A stretch of 64,000 nucleotides of DNA from Pseudomonas sp. Root71 (GTDB lineage: Bacteria; Pseudomonadota; Gammaproteobacteria; Pseudomonadales; Pseudomonadaceae), in assembly GCF_001429045.1 (NCBI RefSeq), contig NZ_LMHY01000030.1:1-64000 (forward strand), given 5' to 3'. The notes under the pieces are model-generated. The model had not been told where the DNA came from, made no database searches, and was given only the letters and a program-made list of their open reading frames with translations. Position 1 is the first letter of the stretch. Each line of letters begins with the position of its first letter. The translations under genes were made by a program, and so were the position numbers. Shown here in pieces: positions 44,270-52,820 of the stretch.

Positions 44270-45613
44270 TCAGGCACCGGTCGCTGACAACGCTGGGTTG
44301 ACGCCAGCAGCGCTACGTCGGCTGCTGATGGCGAACACGGTCATGGCCAGGGCCGCCACCGCACCGGGCAAGGCAAACGCCATGAAGTTCAGCTGCAGGG
44401 GCAGGCTGATCCCGAGCAAGGCGCCACCCAGCAGCGGACCGACGATGGCCCCGTTGCGCCCGATGCCCGAGGCCCAGCCCAGGCCGGTCGAACGAATCGT
44501 CATGGAATAGAACTGCGCGGCGCAGGCGTACAAGAGAATCTGCGAGCCAATGGTAGTGGCACCGGCAATGGCGATCAGCAGGTACAACACCGGCATCGGG
44601 CTGTTGAAGCCCAACAGGGTGATCGACACCGCCGCCATGGCGAAAAACACCGACAGCACCCGCGGCAGATTGAGCTTGTCCCCCAGCACCCCGCCCCCGA
44701 CCGCGCCGAAGATCGCCCCGAAGTTCAACACCAGCAGGAACGACAGGCTCGAACCCAGGCTGTAACCGGCGTTGGCCATCAGTTTCGGCAGCCAGGAACT
44801 CAGCGCATACACCATCAACAGGCAGCAGAAAAACGCCAGCCACAGCATCAGCGTGCGCAGCGCACGGCCGTCACGGAACAGCTGCAACACCGGGGTGCCC
44901 GTGCCTTTCACTTCGGCCATGTGCAATTGGTCAGAGGTTTGTGCGACGTAGGCCGGGTCGATGCGCTGCAGAATGTTGCGTGCGTCTTCATTGCGCCCCT
45001 GACGCAACATGAAGCCCACCGATTCGGGCAGGAAGTACATGATCAGCGGCAACAACAGCAGCGGCAGGACCGCCACGTAAAACACCGACTGCCAGCCGAA
45101 ACGCGGGATCAGCACAATGCCCAGCCCGGCGGACAGCATGCCGCCCACCGAGTAACCGCTGAACATGATCGCAACCAGCGTGCTGCGGATTTTTTTCGGC
45201 GCGTACTCGTTCATCAGCGCCACGACGTTAGGCATCACGCCGCCAATGCCGAGCCCGGCAATGAAGCGACACAGGCCGAACTCGGTGGGGTTACGGGCGA
45301 AACCATTGAGCACGGTGAAGCCGCTGAAGAGCATCACGCAGATGGTGATGGCTTTCTTGCGGCCGATCCTGTCCGACAGCGGACCGAAGAACAGCGCGCC
45401 GAACATCATGCCGAACAGTGCATAACTGCCCAGTGCACCGGCTTGCAGAGGACTGAGCCCCCACTCTTTCATCAGCATCGGCAAGACCACGCCGTAGATC
45501 ACCAGATCGTAACCGTCGAAGATGATGATCAGGGCACACCAGAACAGCACCATCCAGTGAAAGCGGTTGAAGCGAGCGTTGTCGATAACCTCATGTACGT
45601 CGATCTTGCGCAT
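44270..45613 (-). CDS. benK: BenK-type aromatic acid/H+ symporter (MFS)
   Basis: 447 residues, major facilitator superfamily, aromatic acid:H+ symporter group. The signature DGYDLVIYGVVLP in helix 1 with its essential Asp, the loop GPLSDRIGRKKAI and the second repeat GRNGAIVGPLLGGALLG are seen; about 12 helices. First gene of the uptake cluster. An A-rich Crc motif (AACAACAA) stands 12 bases before the ATG. The nearest regulator sequence is only a LysR fragment 4 kb downstream. Confidence 0.92.
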   Translation of the reverse strand: MRKIDVHEVIDNARFNRFHWMVLFWCALIIIFDGYDLVIYGVVLPMLMKEWGLSPLQAGALGSYALFGMMFGALFFGPLSDRIGRKKAITICVMLFSGFTVLNGFARNPTEFGLCRFIAGLGIGGVMPNVVALMNEYAPKKIRSTLVAIMFSGYSVGGMLSAGLGIVLIPRFGWQSVFYVAVLPLLLLPLIMYFLPESVGFMLRQGRNEDARNILQRIDPAYVAQTSDQLHMAEVKGTGTPVLQLFRDGRALRTLMLWLAFFCCLLMVYALSSWLPKLMANAGYSLGSSLSFLLVLNFGAIFGAVGGGVLGDKLNLPRVLSVFFAMAAVSITLLGFNSPMPVLYLLIAIAGATTIGSQILLYACAAQFYSMTIRSTGLGWASGIGRNGAIVGPLLGGALLGISLPLQLNFMAFALPGAVAALAMTVFAISSRRSAAGVNPALSATGA

Positions 45614-45625
45614 GGCATTTATCTC

Positions 45626-45633
45626 TTGTTGTT
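45626..45633 (-). promoter_or_regulatory. Hfq/Crc A-rich motif before benK
   Basis: On the minus strand AACAACAA, within a longer AAAAAAACAACAACAAGAGA run that also supplies the ribosome site. A perfect AANAANAA match, and the best of the three in this window. Confidence 0.7.
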
Positions 45634-45832
45634 GTTTTTTTAGAGCGGCGGTAACACGGCTTACGTCCGTACAGCCGAGGGTAGAGCCGTCCGATACGTG
45701 GCAATAGCCAGTGAGCGCAGACCACTATCCGTTTTGTGCAGGGCCCTGGAACGGGCATGGGAACGGAAGGCTATGAGCCTCTTCGACAAATTGTCTTCTT
45801 TGCGATCACATTTGAACGCTAAGCTTGGGCCT

Positions 45833-46459
45833 ATGGATGACTCAGATTATTTACGCCTGCTGACCATCGCGGCCGAGCAAGCCAACGCGTTTCTGTCCAA
45901 TGCCCGCAAATGGGAGCGTGAGCGTTGGGTCTGCCAGCGCCTGCTGCAAGGCTTGAACATTCCCTATCGCGCCGATGAGTTCGCCCCCGCCGGGGAGCCG
46001 CCGGATGTGTTGTTTCGCGATGCCAGTTTCGAGGTGTTCTTCGTGCTCGACGAGGGCCGGCGCCTCAACGATGAATGGCGCGACGAGCTGCAACGCCGAC
46101 GCAGCGCGTTCTCCCTGAGCCAACTGGTGCGCCGCGAGGCCAAGCCACGACGCATCCCCGCCAACGAGTTCTTGCTGCGATTGGCGCCGACCTTGCGCAA
46201 AAAAGCGCACAACTACAAAGAGCGCGGCATGGATCTGGGTGAGTTGGACATCATTGCCTTCGCCAGCCTCAAACGCGAAGTGCTGGACCTCAACAGCCAT
46301 TTCCCGCCACCAACCGAATACCTGCGCCAGGGCTGGCGTTCGCTATCATTGGTTGGGCCGACTTTTGCCCGCGTGCTGTTCGCTCACCCGGATGCTCCGG
46401 ACTTCTTGCGCAGCAACCTGGGGCGCAGCATTGTGTTCGACGTCGGGATCAGCCTGTGA
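45833..46459 (+). CDS. DUF1780 protein
   Basis: 208 residues, Pseudomonas-typical family with a restriction-endonuclease-like core (PPDVLFRDASFEVFFVLDEGRRLNDEW; RREAKPRRIPANEF). Catalytic activity has not been shown. ATG 45833 is preferred for its fit to the family start MDDSDYLRLL; earlier in-frame codons (from 45698, 45773) would add up to 45 residues. It overlaps the following MOSC gene (GTGA). Confidence 0.82.
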   Translation: MDDSDYLRLLTIAAEQANAFLSNARKWERERWVCQRLLQGLNIPYRADEFAPAGEPPDVLFRDASFEVFFVLDEGRRLNDEWRDELQRRRSAFSLSQLVRREAKPRRIPANEFLLRLAPTLRKKAHNYKERGMDLGELDIIAFASLKREVLDLNSHFPPPTEYLRQGWRSLSLVGPTFARVLFAHPDAPDFLRSNLGRSIVFDVGISL

Positions 46460-46983
46460 GCCCGCTGCAGGAGCTGATCGCCGAGGTGCCGCAACAAGGT
46501 CGGGTACGCTGGATCGGCGTGCGCCCGCAATCACGTTCGGCGATGCTTGAACTCGATGCCGTGGAAGCGCGCCTGGAAGCCGGCCTGACCGGCGACCACG
46601 CCCGCCCGGGCGTGCGCAATGCACGGCAGGTAACGCTGATTCAGTGGGAGCACCTGGCGGTCATCAGTTCACTGATGGGGCGCGCACTCGATCATCCGGT
46701 CCGGCCTGAAGATCTGCGGCGCAACCTCGTTATCAGTGGCATCAATCTGTTCAGCCTCAAGGGCCGCCGCTTCCGGATCGGCCAGGCAACGTTCGAAACC
46801 ACCGGCTGGTGCCAGCCCTGCGCGCGCCTGGAAAGCAACCTGGGCATCGGCACCTTTCAGGCCGTGCGCGGACATGGCGGAATCACTGCCCGGGTGTTAC
46901 AAAGTGGCATCATTCGCCTGGACGACACCGTAAGCGTCGAACCCATTCCAGACAGCGGCTATGCTGCGTTCAACCCTGGGTAA
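46456..46983 (+). CDS. MOSC-domain protein
   Basis: 175 residues, a stand-alone MOSC domain (found in molybdenum cofactor sulfurases and YiiM/YuaD proteins). The conserved region with Cys in GWCQPCARLESNLGIGTFQ and NARQVTLIQWEHLAVI is seen. It probably handles sulfur or molybdenum-cofactor-linked substrates; the exact job is unknown. GTG start overlaps the DUF1780 stop, so the two are coupled, followed by DUF3094 and NDH-2. Confidence 0.87.
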   Translation: MSPLQELIAEVPQQGRVRWIGVRPQSRSAMLELDAVEARLEAGLTGDHARPGVRNARQVTLIQWEHLAVISSLMGRALDHPVRPEDLRRNLVISGINLFSLKGRRFRIGQATFETTGWCQPCARLESNLGIGTFQAVRGHGGITARVLQSGIIRLDDTVSVEPIPDSGYAAFNPG

Positions 46984-47036
46984 AAACACTGTAGCTTCTA
47001 CACATTCAGCAACGTCTACCCCTGACGAGGCCCGAT

Positions 47037-47210
47037 ATGACCAGCCGCCTGAACCCCGACGACCAAAAGCATGTCGAAGAGTACCTGCAGTTGTCCCAGC
47101 ACCAAGTCGAGCGCCGGCCCTTCCGGCCGTGGATGCTCCTTGTACTGGTATTGGCAGTGACCATTGGTCTGGGCCTGTTGAGCCGACTTATCAGTTACCT
47201 GACGCTATGA
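47037..47210 (+). CDS. DUF3094 small membrane protein
   Basis: 57 residues: a charged N-terminus (MTSRLNPDDQKHVEEYL) and a single membrane helix (PWMLLVLVLAVTIGLGLLSRLI). Conserved in Pseudomonas directly before the NDH-2 gene. The short distance (60 bases) suggests they share a transcript, but no function has been assigned. GAGG lies 8 bases before the ATG. Confidence 0.8.
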   Translation: MTSRLNPDDQKHVEEYLQLSQHQVERRPFRPWMLLVLVLAVTIGLGLLSRLISYLTL

Positions 47211-47270
47211 GCTGCCTTGCGCTCGCGAAGGTACTGACACCGATTTCCTTTAGCCTTGCGAGTTATCCCC

Positions 47271-48569
47271 ATGTCCCATCGTATTGTCATTGTCGGCGGC
47301 GGCGCCGGCGGTCTGGAGTTGGCTACCCGCCTGGGTAAGACTCTGGGCAAGCGCGGCACAGCCAGCGTGATGCTGGTCGACGCGAACCTGACCCACATCT
47401 GGAAACCCTTGTTGCACGAAGTGGCGGCCGGTTCCCTGAACTCCTCCGAAGATGAACTCAACTATGTTGCCCAGGCCAAATGGAACCACTTCGAGTTCCA
47501 ACTGGGGCGCATGAGCGGGCTTGATCGTGCGCAGAAAAAAATCCAGCTGGCCGCCACTTATGACGAAGCCGGTGTGGAATTGGTACCCGCGCGTGAAGTG
47601 CCTTACGACTCGCTGGTGATTTCCGTCGGCAGCACCACCAATGATTTCGGCACTCAGGGTGCGGCGCAGCATTGCCTGTTCCTCGACACCCGCAAACAGG
47701 CCGAGCGCTTCCACCAGCAACTGCTCAATCACTATCTGCGCGCTCACGCCGGCCAGACCGACGCGATCGAGCAAATCAGCGTGGCCATCGTCGGCGCCGG
47801 TGCCACCGGGGTCGAACTGGCCGCCGAACTGCACAACGCCGCCCACGAATTGGCAGCCTATGGCCTGGACCGGATCAAACCGGAAAACATGCACATCACC
47901 CTGATCGAAGCCGGTCCACGGGTGCTGCCGGCACTGCCGGAGCGGATTGGCGGGCCTGTGCATAAAACCCTGGAGAAACTCGGGGTCAACGTCATGACCA
48001 ATGCCGCTGTCAGCGAAGTGACGGCCGACAGCCTGATCACCGCCGACGGCAACGAAATCAAGGCCAGCCTGAAAGTCTGGGCCGCCGGGATTCGCGCACC
48101 GGGTTTCCTCAAGGACATCGATGGCCTGGAAACCAACCGCATCAACCAGCTGCAAGTGCTGCCGACCCTGCAAACCACCCGTGACGAGAACATCTTCGCC
48201 TTCGGTGACTGCGCCGCCTGTCCGCAACCGGGCAGCGACCGCAATGTGCCACCACGCGCCCAAGCCGCTCACCAACAGGCTTCGTTGCTGGCCAAATCGC
48301 TGAAACTGCGCATCGAAGGCAAGGCACTGCCGGAGTACAAGTACACCGACTACGGCTCGCTGATTTCGCTGTCGCGCTTTTCGGCTGTGGGTAACTTGAT
48401 GGGCAACCTCACAGGCAGCGTGATGCTCGAAGGCTGGCTGGCGCGGATGTTCTACGTGTCGCTGTACCGCATGCACCAGATGGCGCTGTACGGGCCGTTC
48501 CGCACGGCGATGCTGATGCTGGGCAGCAAGATCGGACGTGGGACTGAGCCACGGCTGAAACTGCACTAA
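47271..48569 (+). CDS. ndh: Type II NADH:quinone oxidoreductase (NDH-2)
   Basis: 432 residues, a peripheral FAD enzyme passing electrons from NADH to quinone without pumping protons. The FAD motif is IVIVGGGAGGLELATRLG at the N-terminus; the NADH-binding motif is VAIVGAGATGVELAAEL at about 173. FAFGDCAACPQPG is the second FAD-contact region. ATG 47271 is chosen, the earlier frame from 47256 adds only five residues. Its C-terminal amphipathic end fits membrane binding. Confidence 0.93.
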   Translation: MSHRIVIVGGGAGGLELATRLGKTLGKRGTASVMLVDANLTHIWKPLLHEVAAGSLNSSEDELNYVAQAKWNHFEFQLGRMSGLDRAQKKIQLAATYDEAGVELVPAREVPYDSLVISVGSTTNDFGTQGAAQHCLFLDTRKQAERFHQQLLNHYLRAHAGQTDAIEQISVAIVGAGATGVELAAELHNAAHELAAYGLDRIKPENMHITLIEAGPRVLPALPERIGGPVHKTLEKLGVNVMTNAAVSEVTADSLITADGNEIKASLKVWAAGIRAPGFLKDIDGLETNRINQLQVLPTLQTTRDENIFAFGDCAACPQPGSDRNVPPRAQAAHQQASLLAKSLKLRIEGKALPEYKYTDYGSLISLSRFSAVGNLMGNLTGSVMLEGWLARMFYVSLYRMHQMALYGPFRTAMLMLGSKIGRGTEPRLKLH

Positions 48570-48581
48570 CACCTCAACCAC

Positions 48582-48609
48582 TGTGGGAGCGAGCTTGCTC
48601 GCTCCCACA
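48582..48609. repeat. REP element forming a perfect palindrome
   Basis: TGTGGGAGCGAGC-TT-GCTCGCTCCCACA, 13-bp arms. It lies 12 bases past the ndh stop and may act as its 3' stabiliser. Confidence 0.88.
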
Positions 48610-48643
48610 TTGGCTTTGCGGCGTTCCTGAGTTTCCTGTGGAC

Positions 48644-48678
48644 AAAAAAAATCCCCGTATCTTTCGATACGAGGATTT
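48644..48678 (-). terminator. Terminator of the tRNA cluster
   Basis: On the minus strand CCTCGTATC-GAAA-GATACGGGG followed by ATTTTTTTT. It lies about 10 bases past the last tRNA-Pro. Confidence 0.9.
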
Positions 48679-48684
48679 TTAATA

Positions 48685-48761
48685 TGGTCGGGGTAAGGGG
48701 ATTCGAACTCCTGACATCCTGCTCCCAAAGCAGGCGCGCTACCGGACTGCGCTATACCCCG
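48685..48761 (-). tRNA. tRNA-Pro (TGG anticodon), copy 1
   Basis: 77 nt, minus strand, from CGGGGTATAGCGCAG to CCA. The anticodon loop is CTTTGGGAG, giving TGG. The CCA end is encoded. The acceptor stem CGGGG pairs with CCCCG. Identical to the copy at 48937-49013. Confidence 0.97.
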
Positions 48762-48855
48762 GTAAAAAAAAGGCACCCTTGAAGGCGCCTTCCTCGATCA
48801 GCGCTTTTGGCCTCTGATCTTAAGATTCGATTCCAGCGCTAACTGGTTTCAAAAA

Positions 48856-48931
48856 TGGTGGGTCGTGTGGGATTCGAACCTACGACCAATTGGTTAAAAG
48901 CCAACTGCTCTACCAACTGAGCTAACGACCC
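48856..48931 (-). tRNA. tRNA-Lys (TTT anticodon)
   Basis: 76 nt, from GGGTCGTTAGCTCAG to ACCCACCA. Anticodon loop CTTTTAA, reading Lys codons AAA/AAG. It lies between the two identical tRNA-Pro copies. Confidence 0.97.
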
Positions 48932-48936
48932 AAAAA

Positions 48937-49013
48937 TGGTCGGGGTAAGGGGATTCGAACTCCTGACATCCTGCTCCCAAAGCAGGCGCGCTACCGGACT
49001 GCGCTATACCCCG
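48937..49013 (-). tRNA. tRNA-Pro (TGG anticodon), copy 2
   Basis: 77 nt, identical over its full length to 48685-48761. Encoded CCA. It lies 5 bases upstream of the tRNA-Lys gene. Confidence 0.97.
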
Positions 49014-49022
49014 GTTTGAAAT

Positions 49023-49098
49023 TGGCTCCGTGACCAGGACTCGAACCTGGGACCCAATGATTAACAGTCATTTGCTCTACCGACTGAGCTATCACGGA
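49023..49098 (-). tRNA. tRNA-Asn (GTT anticodon)
   Basis: 76 nt, from TCCGTGATAGCTCAG to GCCA, anticodon loop CTGTTAA (GTT). First gene of the cluster, nearest the promoter. Confidence 0.97.
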
Positions 49099-49187
49099 AC
49101 TACACATTTCAATTTACAACTTTGAAGCTTTTACTGCGTTCTCTTCGACCCGTTCGCATCGCTGCGTTCGTGTGTCTGAGGCGCGCT

Positions 49188-49215
49188 ATTCTACAATCTT
49201 CAGCACCTCTGTCAA
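49188..49215 (-). promoter_or_regulatory. tRNA-cluster promoter
   Basis: On the minus strand TTGACA, 16-base spacer, TAGAAT, followed by a GC-rich discriminator (AGCGCGCC): the same design as the rrn-type promoters at the left edge. DksA/ppGpp sensitivity is likely from the discriminator. Confidence 0.85.
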
Positions 49216-49348
49216 CCCCCTAAATTGCTTTCAAGTTAATGATTTGCAACTTATTTTGGATTCCTGCTTGGGGAGCGGAAACCCTGGCGGGTGACTTACT
49301 GCGGGGCGCACTTTACAAGCCTTTTCCTTTGAGTTCAACAGCCTAACG

Positions 49349-49376
49349 AAAAAAAGGCCTCGTTATGCGAGGCCTT
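49349..49376 (-). terminator. clpB rho-independent terminator
   Basis: On the minus strand AAGGCCTCG-CATAA-CGAGGCCTT followed by TTTTT; 24 bases past the clpB stop. Confidence 0.92.
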
Positions 49377-49399
49377 TTCGATTTTGCTGCCGTTATGGA

Positions 49400-51964
49400 T
49401 CAGACGAAGACGATTTCGTCGTTCTCCACCACACCGTGAGCGGTATCGCCCGGCATGAATCGACCGGACAGTATCAACTGCGCCAGCGGGTTCTCGATCC
49501 AGCGCTGGATGGCGCGCTTGAGCGGCCGTGCGCCGTACACCGGGTCGTAGCCGACCGCGATCAGCTTGTCCATGGCTTCCGGGCTGAGCTCAAGCTTCAG
49601 CTCGCGCTCGGTCAGGCGGCTGCGCAGGCGACCCAGCTGGATCTCGGTAATGCCGGCGATCTGATCCCGCGCCAACGGCTCGAAGATCACCACTTCGTCG
49701 ACCCGGTTGATGAACTCCGGCCGGAAGTGGCTGGAAATCGCATCCATCACCGCCGCGCGCTGCGCCTCACGGTCACCGACCAGCTCCTGGATCTGTACCG
49801 ACCCCAGGTTGGAGGTCATGACAATCACGGTGTTCTTGAAATCCACCGTGCGGCCATGGCTGTCGGTCAGACGACCATCCTCGAGCACTTGCAACAAGAT
49901 GTTGAACACATCCGGGTGCGCCTTCTCGACTTCGTCCATGAGGATTACCGAATACGGTTTGCGACGTACGGCCTCGGTCAGGTAACCGCCCTCTTCGTAG
50001 CCCACGTAGCCTGGTGGCGCACCGATCAAGCGAGCCACGGAATGTTTCTCCATGAACTCGGACATGTCGATCCGCACCATCGCCTCTTCGGTGTCAAAGA
50101 GGAATTCGGCCAATGCCTTGCACAGCTCGGTTTTACCGACACCGGTCGGGCCGAGGAACATGAACGAGCCGCTTGGGCGATTAGGGTCGGACAACCCGGC
50201 ACGGGAACGCCGTACCGCGTTGGAAACCGCCACCACCGCTTCGTCCTGACCGATCACACGCTGGTGCAACAGGCTTTCCATCTTCATAAGCTTGTCGCGC
50301 TCGCCTTCGAGCATCTTCGACACCGGAATACCGGTCCACTTCGACACGACTTCGGCGATCTCTTCTTCAGTCACCTTGCTGCGCAGCAACTGGTTTTCGG
50401 GCTTGCCATGCTGGTCGACCATTTGCAGGCTACGCTCCAGATCCGGGATCACCCCGTACTGCAACTCGGCCATGCGGTTCAGGTCGCCTTTGCGGCGAGC
50501 GGTTTCCAATTCCTGACGGGACTGCTCGATTTTCTGCTGGATCTGCGCAGAACCCTGGACTTCGGCTTTTTCCGAGTTCCAGATTTCTTCGAGATCCGAG
50601 TACTCACGCTCATGACGAGCGATTTCTTCCTGCAGTTTCTCCAGACGCTTCTTCGCCGCGTCGTCGCTTTCTTTCTTCAGCGCCTGGGACTCCACCTTCA
50701 GCTGAATCAGGCGACGCTCCAGACGGTCCAGCACTTCCGGCTTGGAGTCGATCTCCATGCGGATGCGACTGGCGGCCTCATCGATCAGGTCGATGGCCTT
50801 GTCCGGCAACTGCCGGTCAGTGATGTAGCGATGGCTGAGCTTGGCTGCGGCAATGATCGCGCCGTCGGTAATCGCCACCTTGTGGTGCACCTCATAACGC
50901 TCCTTGAGGCCACGCAGGATAGCGATGGTGTCTTCCTCACTCGGCTCGTCCACCAGTACTTTCTGGAAACGTCGCTCGAGAGCGGCGTCCTTCTCTATAT
51001 ATTGGCGGTACTCGTTGAGCGTGGTCGCACCGACACAGTGCAGCTCACCGCGGGCCAGGGCCGGCTTAAGCATGTTGCCCGCATCCATCGAGCCTTCGCC
51101 CTTACCGGCGCCGACCATGGTGTGCAGTTCGTCGATGAACAGGATGATCTGCCCTTCCTGCTTCGACAGTTCATTGAGCAGGGATTTCAGGCGTTCTTCG
51201 AACTCACCGCGATACTTGGCACCGGCGATCAGCGCCCCCATGTCCAGGGACAACAGGCGCTTGCCCTTCAAACCATCCGGCACTTCGCCGTTGATGATGC
51301 GCTGGGCCAGGCCTTCGGCGATCGCGGTTTTACCCACGCCAGGCTCACCGATCAGCACCGGGTTGTTCTTGGTGCGACGTTGCAGCACCTGGATGGTCCG
51401 ACGGATTTCATCGTCACGGCCGATCACCGGATCAAGCTTGCCGTCTTCGGCTCGCTTGGTCAGGTCGACGGTGTATTTGTCCAGGGCCTGTCGCGCTTCT
51501 TCGTGGTTCGGGTCGTTGACGGCCTCGCCACCACGCAGGTTGTTGATCGCGTTCTCCAGGGCTTTCTTGCTCACGCCCTGACCGAGCAACAGCTTGCCGA
51601 GCTTGCTGTTCTCGTCCATGGCGGCGAGCAGCACCAGCTCACTGGAGATGAACTGGTCGCCCTTCTGCTGGGCCAGGCGGTCGGCCTGGTTGAGCAGGCG
51701 CGCCAGATCCTGCGACATGTTCACGTCGCCGGTCGGGTTCTGGATTTTTGGGAGCTGGTCGAGCTCTTTGGTCAGCTCTTTACGCAGGCTGTTGACGTCA
51801 AAGCCCACCGGCATCAACAGAGGCTTGATCGAGCCGCCCTGCTGTTCGAGCAAGGCCTGCATCAAGTGCGCCGGCTCGATGGCCGGATGATCAAGGCCGA
51901 CAGCCAGGGATTGGGCATCGGACAACGCTAACTGCAATTTGCTGGTTAAACGGTCTATACGCAT
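49400..51964 (-). CDS. clpB: ClpB, ATP-dependent disaggregase
   Basis: 854 residues. A hexameric AAA+ machine that, with DnaK, dissolves protein aggregates after heat shock. N-terminal Clp repeat domain (MRIDRLTSKLQLALSDAQSLA), NBD1 with GEPGVGKT, the ~120-residue coiled-coil middle domain (DRLERRLIQLKVESQALKK...), NBD2 with GPTGVGKT, and C-terminal domain. ATG with GGAAGGTG ahead. A sigma-32 promoter lies about 70 bases upstream. The length is typical. Confidence 0.98.
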   Translation of the reverse strand: MRIDRLTSKLQLALSDAQSLAVGLDHPAIEPAHLMQALLEQQGGSIKPLLMPVGFDVNSLRKELTKELDQLPKIQNPTGDVNMSQDLARLLNQADRLAQQKGDQFISSELVLLAAMDENSKLGKLLLGQGVSKKALENAINNLRGGEAVNDPNHEEARQALDKYTVDLTKRAEDGKLDPVIGRDDEIRRTIQVLQRRTKNNPVLIGEPGVGKTAIAEGLAQRIINGEVPDGLKGKRLLSLDMGALIAGAKYRGEFEERLKSLLNELSKQEGQIILFIDELHTMVGAGKGEGSMDAGNMLKPALARGELHCVGATTLNEYRQYIEKDAALERRFQKVLVDEPSEEDTIAILRGLKERYEVHHKVAITDGAIIAAAKLSHRYITDRQLPDKAIDLIDEAASRIRMEIDSKPEVLDRLERRLIQLKVESQALKKESDDAAKKRLEKLQEEIARHEREYSDLEEIWNSEKAEVQGSAQIQQKIEQSRQELETARRKGDLNRMAELQYGVIPDLERSLQMVDQHGKPENQLLRSKVTEEEIAEVVSKWTGIPVSKMLEGERDKLMKMESLLHQRVIGQDEAVVAVSNAVRRSRAGLSDPNRPSGSFMFLGPTGVGKTELCKALAEFLFDTEEAMVRIDMSEFMEKHSVARLIGAPPGYVGYEEGGYLTEAVRRKPYSVILMDEVEKAHPDVFNILLQVLEDGRLTDSHGRTVDFKNTVIVMTSNLGSVQIQELVGDREAQRAAVMDAISSHFRPEFINRVDEVVIFEPLARDQIAGITEIQLGRLRSRLTERELKLELSPEAMDKLIAVGYDPVYGARPLKRAIQRWIENPLAQLILSGRFMPGDTAHGVVENDEIVFV

Positions 51965-52035
51965 GGGTCACCTTCCTTTTGAGCAGGCCGGACCTATAAA
52001 ACATCCTGAATGAAGAAACCTGCCAGATACCGTTA

Positions 52036-52064
52036 TAGATGCGGTCGATTCTGGGAGTTTCAAG
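52036..52064 (-). promoter_or_regulatory. clpB heat-shock (sigma-32) promoter
   Basis: On the minus strand CTTGAAA (52058-52064), 13-base spacer, CCGCATCTA (52036-52044), close to the sigma-32 consensus CTTGAAA / CCCCATNT. No other heat-shock gene is in the window. Confidence 0.85.
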
Positions 52065-52094
52065 CATCAAGACATTGATGCAGATCAGAGAAGC

Positions 52095-52820
52095 TTAGCG
52101 GGCGAGCCAGATCAGGGAGGCAAAGCGACCGGTGCGAGGGGCACGGCGGTAGGAAAAGAAACGTGGGTCGGTCACGGTGCAGAAACCTCCACCGTAGACA
52201 GCGGTGACGCCACGAGCGGCCAGGCGCAGACGCGCCAGCCTATAGATGTCGGCCATGAACTTGCCGGGGTTTTGACTCGGCACGAAGGCTTCAGCCGCTT
52301 GCGGCAACTGCTGCACGAAGGTTTCGCGCACTTCCGGGCCGACTTCAAAGGCTTGCGGGCCGATGGCCGGGCCGAGCCAGACCAATACTTCGGCCGGTGG
52401 CACCGCCAGACTGTCGAGGGTGGCTTCCAGCACGCCCGCCGCCAACCCGCGCCAACCGGCATGGGCTGCAGCAACGCGGGTGCCGGCACGGTCGCAAAAC
52501 AGCGCAGGCAGGCAATCGGCGGTCATCGCAGCACAGGCGACGCCCGGCGTTGATGTCCAGCTGGCATCAGCCGTATCCACCCGGTCAGGATCGGCATGGG
52601 CCACGACGATGCCGTGAACCTGCTGCAACCAGGCCGGTTGAATGGAGAAATGATCGGTAAGACGACGACGATTCTCGGCAACAGCTTCAGGGCTGTCGTC
52701 GACGTGATCGCCGAGGTTGAGGCTGTCGAACGGCGCCACACTGACGCCGCCCGCACGGGTGGTGACGCAGGCTTTGACCCCGGCCGGCGCGGGCCAGTCA
52801 GGAATCAGCCAGTCACTCAT
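52095..52820 (-). CDS. pgeF: PgeF, peptidoglycan editing factor (YfiH family)
   Basis: 241 residues, multi-copper-oxidase laccase-domain family. It removes L-Ala-L-Ser-type errors from UDP-MurNAc peptides in E. coli. The metal-binding Cys and His are in TADCLPALFCD and AAHAGWRGL, plus QVHG earlier. ATG 52820 overlaps the rluD stop (ATGA); the longer frame extending into rluD is a shadow. Operon rluD-pgeF is standard. Confidence 0.94.
   Translation of the reverse strand: MSDWLIPDWPAPAGVKACVTTRAGGVSVAPFDSLNLGDHVDDSPEAVAENRRRLTDHFSIQPAWLQQVHGIVVAHADPDRVDTADASWTSTPGVACAAMTADCLPALFCDRAGTRVAAAHAGWRGLAAGVLEATLDSLAVPPAEVLVWLGPAIGPQAFEVGPEVRETFVQQLPQAAEAFVPSQNPGKFMADIYRLARLRLAARGVTAVYGGGFCTVTDPRFFSYRRAPRTGRFASLIWLAR

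Noticed and set aside
48685..49098. tRNA-linked genomic island
   Set aside because: The tRNA cluster is flanked by core genes (ndh and clpB) and there is no integrase or duplicated tRNA 3' end with foreign cargo.
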